Below, piece after piece: positions 1-5,266 of a DNA stretch of 5,801 bases. Each line of letters opens with the position of its first letter. Positions within the stretch are counted from its first letter, which is position 1. Location: positions 1 to 5,801 of the forward strand of contig JAEEYJ010000105.1 in NCBI GenBank assembly GCA_016291725.1, in the 5' to 3' direction. This DNA is from Solobacterium sp. (GTDB lineage: Bacteria > Bacillota_I > Bacilli_A > Erysipelotrichales > Erysipelotrichaceae). The notes under the pieces are model-generated. The model was not told the DNA's origin. It saw nothing but the letters and a program-made list of their open reading frames with translations, and did no database searches. The position numbers and the translations under genes were made by a program.

Positions 1-106
1 GGATGAGAGAGCCAACGCTGCAGCTGAAGTCTTCAGGAATCTGAGCAGCGAAGAGAAGCAGACATTGCTTGTACTGCTGGACAAGATCACGGCAGACAAG
101 GCGTAA
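1..106 (+). CDS. C-terminal fragment of a probable MarR-family transcriptional regulator
   Basis: Only the last 34 residues are present, read in the frame starting at base 2 and ending at TAA 104-106. The fragment begins DERANAAAEVF, then has NLSSEEKQTLLVLLDKI and ends ADKA. A helix carrying 'LS-x-EE-x-x-x-L-x-x-LL-x-K' near the very end is typical of the last dimerisation helix of MarR-type winged-helix repressors. The DNA-binding domain lies outside the window, so the assignment rests on this tail alone. The hairpin directly after the stop shows that the gene ends a transcription unit. MarR proteins often control an adjacent gene, so the SDR gene downstream is a possible target, but that is inference. 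Any regulator with a similar helical tail could look the same. Confidence 0.6.
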   Translation, partial: DERANAAAEVFRNLSSEEKQTLLVLLDKITADKA

Positions 107-110
107 CAAA

Positions 111-138
111 AAGAACACCCTGATACGGGTGTTTTTTG
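111..138 (+). terminator. Rho-independent terminator after the MarR-like gene
   Basis: The arms aacaccc (114-120) and gggtgtt (127-133) form a perfect 7-bp stem around a 6-base loop. The 3' arm runs into six consecutive T's (132-137), and A's before the 5' arm can extend the stem through one G-T pair. It starts a few bases after the stop at 104-106. Confidence 0.88.
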
Positions 139-144
139 TACAGA

Positions 145-186
145 GCGGGATTCATTTCCCGCAGCCGCTTCTGTGGGTTTTCCCGC
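145..186. repeat. Inverted and direct repeats upstream of the SDR promoter
   Basis: A perfect inverted repeat, gcggga (145-150) and tcccgc (157-162), has a 6-base spacer. The 8-mer tttcccgc occurs at 155-162 and again at 179-186, exactly 24 bases apart. The second copy can also pair with gtggg (173-177). The cluster lies just upstream of the TATAAT at 197-202, covering where a -35 box would be. It could be a regulator binding region or a weak secondary structure. No T-run follows 145-162, so it is unlikely to be a terminator. Confidence 0.4.
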
Positions 187-202
187 TTTTATCCGCTATA
201 AT
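174..202 (+). promoter_or_regulatory. Putative promoter of the SDR gene
   Basis: A perfect -10 hexamer tataat occurs at 197-202, 61 bases before the SDR start codon. The -35 position at 17-bp spacing (174-179, tgggtt) matches the consensus poorly, so the promoter may depend on an activator or be weak. Transcription would begin near 209. Confidence 0.55.
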
Positions 203-213
203 GTTTATAGAGA

Positions 214-229
214 GACGACTGTGGTCGTC
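214..229. promoter_or_regulatory. Perfect inverted repeat just downstream of the -10 box (candidate operator or leader hairpin)
   Basis: The arms gacgac (214-219) and gtcgtc (224-229) are perfectly complementary, with a 4-base centre. The site would lie at about +5 to +20 relative to the predicted start, a common place for a repressor site. Its 16-bp size suits a dimeric winged-helix protein such as MarR. It could equally form a 6-bp hairpin in the transcript. It ends 19 bases before the ribosome binding site. Confidence 0.4.
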
Positions 230-262
230 AGCAGTGAACTGCATAATTAAGGAGGACACATA

Positions 263-1039
263 ATGTTCAAACGTATTTTTGAAATCTCCGGAAACGTTGC
301 CATCGTTACCGGCTGCTCCACAGGACTCGGTGTACAGATGGCCCACGCACTGGCGAACCAGGGATGCACCATTGTTGCGATTGCCCGCCGTTTCGACAAG
401 CTGCAGGAAGTGTGCCGGGAGATCGAGGAACAGCACGGTGTTGAGACAATGCCGATCAAATGCGACATTACGAATACCGAAGAGGTGGAAGAAACCGTAC
501 GGAAGGTCGTGGAACGCTACGGGCGGATTGATATCCTCGTCAACAACGCCGGTACCGGTGCGGTGGAGCATGCGGAGAACATCACGGACGAACAGTTCCA
601 GAAGGAATTCGACGTTGACCTGTTCGGTACCTTCAAGTTCGCCCGTGCAGTAGCCAACCAGGCAATGATCCCTGCCGGATACGGAAGGATCATCAACATC
701 GCTTCCATGTACGGTCTGGTCGGCAATAAGATCGCCGGATCTGCGCCGTACCACGCAGCCAAGGGCGGTGTCGTCAACCTGACAAGAGCGCTGGCAGCGG
801 AATGGGGCGCCTACGGCATTACCGTCAATGCGATCTGCCCGGGCTACTTCTATACACCGCTGACCAAGGAAACCCTGGATTCCGACTTCTTCCAGCAGAA
901 CGCACAGGTCATGATCCCGCTCGGCCGCTACGGCAATGAAGGCGAGCTGGATACTTCCATCGTATTCCTGGCGTCCCCCAATTCGTCCTACATCACCGGA
1001 ATCGCTCTGCCGGTAGACGGTGGGTATACCTGCATCTAG
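263..1039 (+). CDS. SDR-family NAD(P)-dependent oxidoreductase (gluconate 5-dehydrogenase/FabG-like)
   Basis: This 258-residue protein has the full layout of a classical short-chain dehydrogenase, a soluble Rossmann-fold enzyme that interconverts alcohols and ketones with a nicotinamide cofactor. Visible motifs are the cofactor glycine motif TGCSTGLG (16-23), NNAG (94-97), catalytic Ser148, Tyr163 and Lys167 (YHAAK), PG at 193-194, and the C-terminal ITG...VDGG (244-254). Arg42-Arg43 after the second strand suggest a preference for NADP(H). The position usually filled by the tetrad Asn reads Asp119 (DVDLFG), a change also known in sugar-acid dehydrogenases of this family. The opening FEISGNVAIVTG and GLG resemble gluconate 5-dehydrogenases, but the substrate cannot be read from sequence. 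The start is set by aaggagga at 249-256. The gene appears monocistronic, lying between a putative promoter and a hairpin terminator. Confidence 0.9.
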   Translation: MFKRIFEISGNVAIVTGCSTGLGVQMAHALANQGCTIVAIARRFDKLQEVCREIEEQHGVETMPIKCDITNTEEVEETVRKVVERYGRIDILVNNAGTGAVEHAENITDEQFQKEFDVDLFGTFKFARAVANQAMIPAGYGRIINIASMYGLVGNKIAGSAPYHAAKGGVVNLTRALAAEWGAYGITVNAICPGYFYTPLTKETLDSDFFQQNAQVMIPLGRYGNEGELDTSIVFLASPNSSYITGIALPVDGGYTCI

Positions 1040-1042
1040 CAG

Positions 1043-1068
1043 GCAGTCCCTCTGCAGCAGAGGATTGC
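1043..1068 (+). other. Hairpin directly after the SDR stop
   Basis: Starting 3 bases after the stop codon, gcagtccctctg (1043-1054) pairs with cagaggattgc (1058-1068). This gives 11 pairs, including one G-T pair and one bulged C, closed by a 3-base loop. No T-run follows. It may protect the mRNA 3' end or act together with the next hairpin. Confidence 0.45.
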
Positions 1069-1082
1069 ACAGTAATCAGACC

Positions 1083-1108
1083 GGCAGCCGGAGATCCCGG
1101 CTGCCTTT
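1083..1108 (+). terminator. Probable terminator of the SDR transcript
   Basis: A perfect 9-bp GC-rich stem, ggcagccgg (1083-1091) with ccggctgcc (1097-1105), encloses a 5-base loop and is followed by only three T's. The stem is very stable but the T-tract is short, so termination may be partial. It falls between the SDR gene and the next promoter-like region. Confidence 0.65.
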
Positions 1109-1117
1109 CATATCCCC

Positions 1118-1146
1118 TGTTCTTTGTGCTTCCTTCGTCATAGAAT
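1118..1146 (+). promoter_or_regulatory. Weak candidate promoter for the phosphoesterase-nitroreductase unit
   Basis: The hexamer tagaat (1141-1146) matches the -10 consensus at 5 of 6 positions and lies 18 bases before the start codon. The -35 position at 17-bp spacing (tgttct, 1118-1123) is poor. The implied leader is only about 12 bases. It is called mainly because a unit start is expected after the preceding hairpins. Confidence 0.3.
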
Positions 1147-1164
1147 GATAGTGGAGGACTCCTC

Positions 1165-2685
1165 ATGGCAAAACGCATACGTCTGCTCGCAACCAGCGAC
1201 ACGCACGGTTATATCTATCCCTATCAGTACACGGACCATTCATCGGTAAACCAGGGCCTTGCCCGCATGCAAACTTTGATCTGTGCCCTGCGCGACGAGA
1301 ATACCCTGGTGATTGACAACGGGGACGTTCTGGAAGGTTCCCCTCTGGATTATTACCACTTCCACTGCCACAGGGATGAAGTATCACCGGTCACCAAGGT
1401 CATGAATGCCATGGGCTATGACTTCGTCAATGTGGGAAACCACGATTTCAACTACGGCAAGGATATCCTGTACCGGCATCTGGAGAATCTGGACGCGCCC
1501 TGCATGACGGCCAATGTGATAGACGAAGGTGTGCCGCTCGGGCCCACCTACGTCATCAAGGAACTCGCCGGTAAGAAGATTGCCCTGTTCGGTCTCTGTA
1601 CCCCGTATATACCCCACTGGGAGCCCCAGGAACATATCCAGGGGATGAAGTTCCTCAGTGCGGTAAAGACCGCGGAGAAGACCGTGGATCTGCTCAAGCA
1701 TCTGGAGAAGCCGGACTACATTGTCTGTGTCTACCACGGTGGCTTTGAGAAGGATCCTGTGACCGGAGTGCCTACGGAGGAACAGACCGGAGAGAACGAA
1801 GGCTATGCCCTTCTGGAGCAGGTACGGGGCATTGATGTCCTGATCACCGGCCACCAGCACATCGCCTATATCGGCACACGGAACGGCACCGTCTATACCC
1901 AGACAAAAAGCCGGGCTGCCCAGCTGGCCTGCATAGACATCTACACCGATACCGGGGTAATCGAGCCGCGGCTGCTGGACGCGGATATGGACGCGGACGA
2001 AGGCATCATGGAACTGGTGCAGCCGGAAGAGGACGAATGCCTGCAGTGGCTGGATCAGCCGCTCGGTACAACATCGATGGATCTCCACGTCGAAGACCAG
2101 GCCGATGCCCGTTTCCACAAGCACCAGATCATTACCTTCCTGAACCGTGTTTCCCGGGAAATCACCGGTGCGGATCTGGCAGCCAGTGCACTGTTCCTGG
2201 ACGCGACCGGCTTCCGGCATGATATCACCATGCGCGATATCGTCGGCACCTATGTCTATCCCAACACCCCGGTCGTCAAGAAGATCAACGGCCGGATCCT
2301 GAAGGAATACCTGGAGAAAAACGCAGAATACTGGACCATCCGCAATGATGCCATTACGGTTGCCAGGCAGTATCTGGAACCGAAACCGAAACCGTTCGAC
2401 TACGACATGGTGGACGGAATTGAGTATACCATCAAAGTTTCCAACGCCCCGGGAAGCCGGATCCTCGGTCTCACCTTCAACGGACAGCCGGTCACCGATG
2501 ACATGGAATTCACCCTCTGCATCACCGACTACCGGGCTTCCGGGGGCGGTGACTTCCCCGCCATCCGCAAAGCACCCACTGTAAAGAGATTTCCGGCCAG
2601 CTATGTAGAACTGATCGCTGACTGGATCCTGGAACACAAAACCATAGAATTCGAACCTGTACACAACATTCACGTTATCAAATAG
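1165..2685 (+). CDS. Cytoplasmic metallophosphoesterase/5'-nucleotidase-family enzyme, CpdB-like
   Basis: This 506-residue two-domain enzyme should hydrolyse phosphate esters of nucleotides, possibly 2',3'-cyclic nucleotides and 3'-nucleotides. The N-terminal calcineurin-like domain carries every metal-site motif: Asp12-x-His14 (SDTHG), Asp54 (NGD), Asn92-His93 (GNHDFNYG), His191 (YHGG) and His230-x-His232 (GHQH). The C-terminal 5'-nucleotidase domain (roughly 300-480) shows YVYPNTP (363-369) and DYRASGGGDF (455-464), the usual nucleoside-binding region. From memory of the family, GNH-x-FNYG with Asn96 is the CpdB/YfkN pattern, whereas UshA has Asp there. There is no signal peptide, membrane anchor or LPXTG signal, unlike most secreted relatives, so it probably acts in the cytoplasm. 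The ggagg at 1153-1157 supports this start. The nitroreductase gene follows 13 bases later. The exact substrate is uncertain. Confidence 0.9.
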   Translation: MAKRIRLLATSDTHGYIYPYQYTDHSSVNQGLARMQTLICALRDENTLVIDNGDVLEGSPLDYYHFHCHRDEVSPVTKVMNAMGYDFVNVGNHDFNYGKDILYRHLENLDAPCMTANVIDEGVPLGPTYVIKELAGKKIALFGLCTPYIPHWEPQEHIQGMKFLSAVKTAEKTVDLLKHLEKPDYIVCVYHGGFEKDPVTGVPTEEQTGENEGYALLEQVRGIDVLITGHQHIAYIGTRNGTVYTQTKSRAAQLACIDIYTDTGVIEPRLLDADMDADEGIMELVQPEEDECLQWLDQPLGTTSMDLHVEDQADARFHKHQIITFLNRVSREITGADLAASALFLDATGFRHDITMRDIVGTYVYPNTPVVKKINGRILKEYLEKNAEYWTIRNDAITVARQYLEPKPKPFDYDMVDGIEYTIKVSNAPGSRILGLTFNGQPVTDDMEFTLCITDYRASGGGDFPAIRKAPTVKRFPASYVELIADWILEHKTIEFEPVHNIHVIK

Positions 2686-2698
2686 GAGGAAAGCACGT

Positions 2699-3211
2699 AT
2701 GAATGTACTGGAAGCCATCCGCACAAGGCGCAGTGTCCGCAAGTACGCAGACAAGCCTGTTCCCGCAGAAACCCTGAAGGAAATCGCTGAAGCCGGCATC
2801 TGGGCCGCATCCGGAATGAATACCCAGGGTCCCATTGTACTGATCGTAACCGACAAAGCGGTCCGTGACCGTCTCTCTGAACTCAATGCGGCTGTCATGG
2901 GCAGGCCCGGCGATCCGTTCTACGGTGCGCCGTATGTCCTGGTCGCGCTCGCACCGAAGGAGAACCCGATCCATGTCTATGACGGTTCCCTCGTTATGGG
3001 CAATATGATGCTCGCGGCGCATGAGCTCGGGCTGGGCTCCTGCTGGATCCACAGAGCCAAGGAAGTCTTCGACACCGAAGAAGGCAAGGCTTTCCTGAAG
3101 AAGGCCGGTGTGGAAGGCGAATACGAGGGCATCGGCAACCTGATCGTAGGCTATGCCGCAGAAGAACCGGCAGACAAGGAAAGAAAGCCGGGCCGAGTCT
3201 TCACCCTCTGA
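2699..3211 (+). CDS. Small nitroreductase-family FMN protein
   Basis: This 170-residue protein belongs to the nitroreductase family: homodimeric, FMN-dependent enzymes that use NAD(P)H to reduce nitro compounds, quinones or flavins. The N-terminal RTRRSVRKY (8-16) is the phosphate-binding signature for FMN. FYGAPYV (74-80), GLGSCWIH (111-118) and IGNLIVGYA (145-153) are the other family hallmarks, in the expected order. It is at the short end of the family, with no ferredoxin domain and no membrane segment. The gene is tightly coupled to the phosphoesterase: its ribosome binding site taggagga (2683-2690) starts in that gene's stop codon, and 13 bases separate the two genes. Co-transcription is therefore very likely, although no metabolic link is evident. 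The natural substrate is unknown. Confidence 0.92.
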   Translation: MNVLEAIRTRRSVRKYADKPVPAETLKEIAEAGIWAASGMNTQGPIVLIVTDKAVRDRLSELNAAVMGRPGDPFYGAPYVLVALAPKENPIHVYDGSLVMGNMMLAAHELGLGSCWIHRAKEVFDTEEGKAFLKKAGVEGEYEGIGNLIVGYAAEEPADKERKPGRVFTL

Positions 3212-3230
3212 TCTGCCTGTTTACATCAAG

Positions 3231-3262
3231 AAATGCAGGATCCTCGGGGATCCTGTATTTTC
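3231..3262. terminator. Strong terminator after the nitroreductase gene
   Basis: A 13-bp stem is formed by 3231-3243 and 3248-3260 around a tcgg tetraloop. It has a GC-rich core (caggatcc/ggatcctg), one G-T pair, and an A-run/T-run base. The A-tract on one side and T-tract on the other allow it to work on either strand. It closes the phosphoesterase-nitroreductase unit. Confidence 0.85.
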
Positions 3263-3278
3263 TGTGGTCCTGTTATCT

Positions 3279-3308
3279 TTGACTAACTCGTGCATGCAGT
3301 GACACAAT
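3279..3308 (+). promoter_or_regulatory. Candidate promoter of the mntP unit
   Basis: The -35 box ttgact (3279-3284) matches 5 of 6 consensus bases. It is followed after 18 bases by cacaat (3303-3308), which matches 4 of 6. Transcription would begin near 3315, giving a leader of under 20 bases that consists mostly of the ribosome binding site. The spacer contains the 8-bp palindrome tgcatgca (3291-3298). No known regulator site is recognised here. Confidence 0.5.
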
Positions 3309-3331
3309 GATTCTGTTTTCGGAGGTGTGCA

Positions 3332-3901
3332 TTGGATCTGCTGTTTCTGATCAATTCGGTTCTGCTGGGCGCGGCGCTGGCCATGGATGCTTTTTCTGTA
3401 TCCTTGGTGGACGGCCTCCATGAAAGCCGGATGCGGCTGTCCCGGCAGTGCAAAGTAGCCGGGGTATTCGGCTTCTTCCAGGCTTTGATGCCTATGCTCG
3501 GGTGGATCTGTGTCAGAGTGCTTCTGTCCCTGTTCCACCAGCTGCAGCCGTATCTGCCCTGGATCGCGTGTGCGCTGCTGTCCTTCCTCGGCATCCGGAT
3601 GATCCTCGAAGGCATCAAGGGCAACCCGGAGGAACAGTCTTTGTCCCACGCAACACTGCTGGTGCAGGGAGTCGCGACTTCCATCGACGCCTTGTCCGTC
3701 GGCTTCACCATCGGTACCTACCCGTTTCCGCAGGCTTTGGTCTGTGTGCTGATCATCGGTGCGGTGACGTTCCTCATCTGCCTCTTCGGGCTGCAGATCG
3801 GCCGGAAAGCCGGGGAACACCTTGCGGACAGAGCGACGGCAGCGGGCGGCATCATCCTGATTGTCATCGGTGTGGAAATCCTGCTGAAGGCGATTCTATA
3901 A
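3332..3901 (+). CDS. mntP: Manganese efflux pump MntP
   Basis: This 189-residue integral membrane protein matches the length of E. coli MntP (188) and its two-repeat design of about six membrane helices. It exports Mn2+ and so protects the cell against manganese excess. The signature Asp motifs are present in both halves: AMDAFSVSL (Asp19) and TSIDALSVG (Asp119), matching the functionally important acidic residues of the E. coli protein. GFFQALMPMLGW (47-58), FLGIRMILEG (85-94) and the last helix GGIILIVIGVEIL are also family-typical. Translation starts at TTG (3332), because ggagg (3321-3325) lies 6 bases upstream and the first helix needs this start. Stops are tandem (TAA then TAG). No room exists for a yybP-ykoY manganese riboswitch in the short leader, so control would have to be by a protein. 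It is probably co-transcribed with the PPOX-family gene 26 bases downstream. Confidence 0.93.
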   Translation: MDLLFLINSVLLGAALAMDAFSVSLVDGLHESRMRLSRQCKVAGVFGFFQALMPMLGWICVRVLLSLFHQLQPYLPWIACALLSFLGIRMILEGIKGNPEEQSLSHATLLVQGVATSIDALSVGFTIGTYPFPQALVCVLIIGAVTFLICLFGLQIGRKAGEHLADRATAAGGIILIVIGVEILLKAIL

Positions 3902-3902
3902 T
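3897..3902 (+). promoter_or_regulatory. Possible internal -10 box at the mntP stop codon
   Basis: A perfect tataat spans the mntP stop codon, 26 bases before the next start. No good -35 box lies at the right distance (3874-3879 reads ggaaat). Transcription would start near 3909, just ahead of the ribosome binding site at 3914-3920. It could give the PPOX-family gene independent expression, or be chance. Confidence 0.25.
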
Positions 3903-3927
3903 AGAGACAGACCAAGGAGGTTCCACT

Positions 3928-4332
3928 ATGGAAAGAGTATGTCAGTTCCTCAAGGATGCCGGTACGTATTTCCTGGCTACGGTTGAGGGTGACCAGCCCC
4001 GCGTACGTCCCTTCGGCACCATTCATATCTACAACGGCAAGCTGTACATCCAGACCGGCAATGTCAAACCGGTCGCGAAGCAGCTCAAGGCCAATCCGAA
4101 GGCAGAGATCTGCGCCTTCCTCAACGGAGACTGGATCCGCGTCACCGGTGAGCTGGTGGAGGATGATACAGAAGAAGAGCGGATCAAAGCCCAGGAAAGC
4201 ATGCTGGAAGCCTATCCCAGCCTGGCGCATATGTACAGGCCCGGGGACGGGAATACAGCGGTCTACTACTTCAAAAACGCCGCGGCAACCTTCTCCAGCT
4301 TTACCAAAGCACCGGAAACCTATACATTCTGA
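3928..4332 (+). CDS. Pyridoxamine 5'-phosphate oxidase-family (FMN split-barrel) protein
   Basis: This 134-residue protein resembles the small Firmicute proteins of the pyridoxamine 5'-phosphate oxidase-like split-barrel fold, which usually bind FMN or a related cofactor as dimers. Family features are the opening helix followed by YFLATVEGDQPRVRPFG (14-30), the strand GKLYIQTGNVKPVAKQLKANPKAEICAF (37-64, the 'x-T-x-N-x-K-x-V-x-K-Q-L' pattern), then WIRVTGELV (69-77) and a C-terminal strand. It is much shorter than true PdxH, so vitamin B6 synthesis should not be assumed. The role is probably flavin-dependent reduction or cofactor binding. The reading frame is open far upstream inside mntP, but aaggagg (3914-3920) lies 7 bases before this ATG and homology begins here. 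It is likely the second gene of the mntP unit. Confidence 0.85.
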   Translation: MERVCQFLKDAGTYFLATVEGDQPRVRPFGTIHIYNGKLYIQTGNVKPVAKQLKANPKAEICAFLNGDWIRVTGELVEDDTEEERIKAQESMLEAYPSLAHMYRPGDGNTAVYYFKNAAATFSSFTKAPETYTF

Positions 4333-4339
4333 ATCAGGG

Positions 4340-4369
4340 AAGCGGAAGATGAATTCCGCTTTTTCTTTT
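4340..4369 (+). terminator. Rho-independent terminator of the mntP unit
   Basis: A perfect 8-bp stem, aagcggaa (4340-4347) with ttccgctt (4354-4361), encloses a 6-base loop. It is followed by a T-rich run (4360-4369) interrupted by one C. It begins 7 bases after the stop of the PPOX-family gene. Confidence 0.88.
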
Positions 4370-4398
4370 ACAGCAGGAGCCTGGAAATACTGTATTAT
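4367..4398 (+). promoter_or_regulatory. Weak candidate promoter for the acidic-tailed membrane protein
   Basis: The boxes tttaca (4367-4372, 5 of 6 to the -35 consensus) and tattat (4393-4398, 5 of 6 to the -10 consensus) are both good, but the 20-bp spacer is longer than usual. The position just after a terminator and 33 bases before the start codon is right for a unit start. Confidence 0.35.
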
Positions 4399-4430
4399 GG
4401 AATCAGTCCGGATGAGGGAGGAATACTGCT

Positions 4431-5234
4431 ATGAGAATAATGCTACTGGTCCTGATCATGCTGCTGTACCTGATTGCCAGGTCATTCTTCGTGACCAAAC
4501 ATGGATCACGCCTCCGTACCGTACTGACGATCATGGATCATCTGGATGATGAAACCACCTTCTACAATCACGCAGAGGAAATCATCCAGGGCTGCGATAC
4601 ACCGGAATACCTGAACAAAGCCCTGGTGCTGAAGATGTTCGGCGATGCCTACTTCCGCAAGGGAGACCTCCTTCAGGAAGACCTGGAAAAGCTGCAGGTG
4701 GACGCCCTGTACAACGCGGGTGGAAAGATCAACCCCAATGATCACGAAGACAGCTGGTTCTATCTGTTCCTGGCCATACCGAACAAGCTGTATCACACTG
4801 GATCCGTGGACCTGATCGCTCCGCTGTACGATGCACTGGACAAACACGCGGAAGTCCTGGACCAGATGCTGGTGGTGAAGCTCGGCAGGGAAGCGAAAAA
4901 GTTCTACGAAGGCACGGATGATCTCGGTGCAGCGTTCTTTCAGCAGCTGCTGGACGGCGACTATCCCGGCTACCGCTACAACAAGCATCTGATCGGCATC
5001 TACAAGAACATTGCGGAAGCCTTCCTGACCCGGATCGCGCTGAATGAAGGGAAAGGAATCCCGGAAGAGAGCCTCCCCGGCCTGCGGGCATTCCAGCAGA
5101 GTACGCTGGGGAACCGGTGGCTGAAGGAGCTGGGTGTTGAACTGCCGGCGGAGCCGGAGGAAATCCCTGAACCGGAGGAAACCATAGAAGAACCGGATCA
5201 GGAAGACAGTACAGAAGAAGACAAGGGACTATAA
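4431..5234 (+). CDS. Membrane-anchored protein of unknown function with acidic C-terminal tail
   Basis: I do not recognise this 267-residue protein. Residues 3-20 are strongly hydrophobic (IMLLVLIMLLYLIARSFF) with Arg2 before them and no lipobox cysteine, so an uncleaved N-terminal membrane anchor is likely. The body (about 25-230) has no obvious catalytic motif and appears helical. Segments such as YLNKALVLKMFGDAYFRKGD (59-78) recall TPR-like helical pairs, but no clean repeat is visible. The last 30 or so residues, from LPAEPEEIPEPEE to DKGL, are low-complexity and extremely rich in Glu, Asp and Pro, which suggests a disordered tail. The start is fixed by gggagga (4416-4422). It stands alone between two terminators. 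A scaffold or assembly role for the helical domain is only a guess. The N-terminus could instead be a signal peptide. Confidence 0.75.
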   Translation: MRIMLLVLIMLLYLIARSFFVTKHGSRLRTVLTIMDHLDDETTFYNHAEEIIQGCDTPEYLNKALVLKMFGDAYFRKGDLLQEDLEKLQVDALYNAGGKINPNDHEDSWFYLFLAIPNKLYHTGSVDLIAPLYDALDKHAEVLDQMLVVKLGREAKKFYEGTDDLGAAFFQQLLDGDYPGYRYNKHLIGIYKNIAEAFLTRIALNEGKGIPEESLPGLRAFQQSTLGNRWLKELGVELPAEPEEIPEPEETIEEPDQEDSTEEDKGL

Positions 5235-5265
5235 AAAGATGTGTGCCGGAAGGCACGCATCTTTT
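5234..5265. terminator. Bidirectional terminator between convergent genes
   Basis: A 14-bp stem, 5234-5247 with 5252-5265, contains one wobble pair and is closed by a ggaa loop. It has an A-run on the left and a T-run on the right, so it has the terminator form on both strands. It starts at the last base of the upstream gene's stop codon and ends 2 bases before the stop codon of the minus-strand gene, serving both. Confidence 0.92.
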
Positions 5266-5266
5266 A

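Noticed and set aside
69..263. A 64-codon plus-strand frame across the first intergenic region
   Set aside because: It overlaps the MarR-like gene end, a terminator and a promoter, and has no ribosome binding site or protein-like composition.
1384..2898. A 504-codon open frame on the minus strand opposite the phosphoesterase and nitroreductase genes
   Set aside because: It lies opposite two well-supported genes and crosses their boundary. It has no recognisable family motif. Long antisense open frames are common opposite GC-rich codons.
3262..3331. yybP-ykoY manganese riboswitch ahead of mntP
   Set aside because: The available leader is far too short and shows none of the expected paired architecture.
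3221..3820. A 199-codon minus-strand frame opposite mntP
   Set aside because: Its translation is rich in His, Gln and Asp, as expected from the reverse complement of hydrophobic membrane codons, and it begins within a clear gene on the other strand.
3448..3927. Upstream extension of the PPOX-family reading frame into mntP
   Set aside because: The extension is an out-of-frame reading of mntP with no family similarity. A strong ribosome binding site and the family's N-terminus both place the start at 3928.
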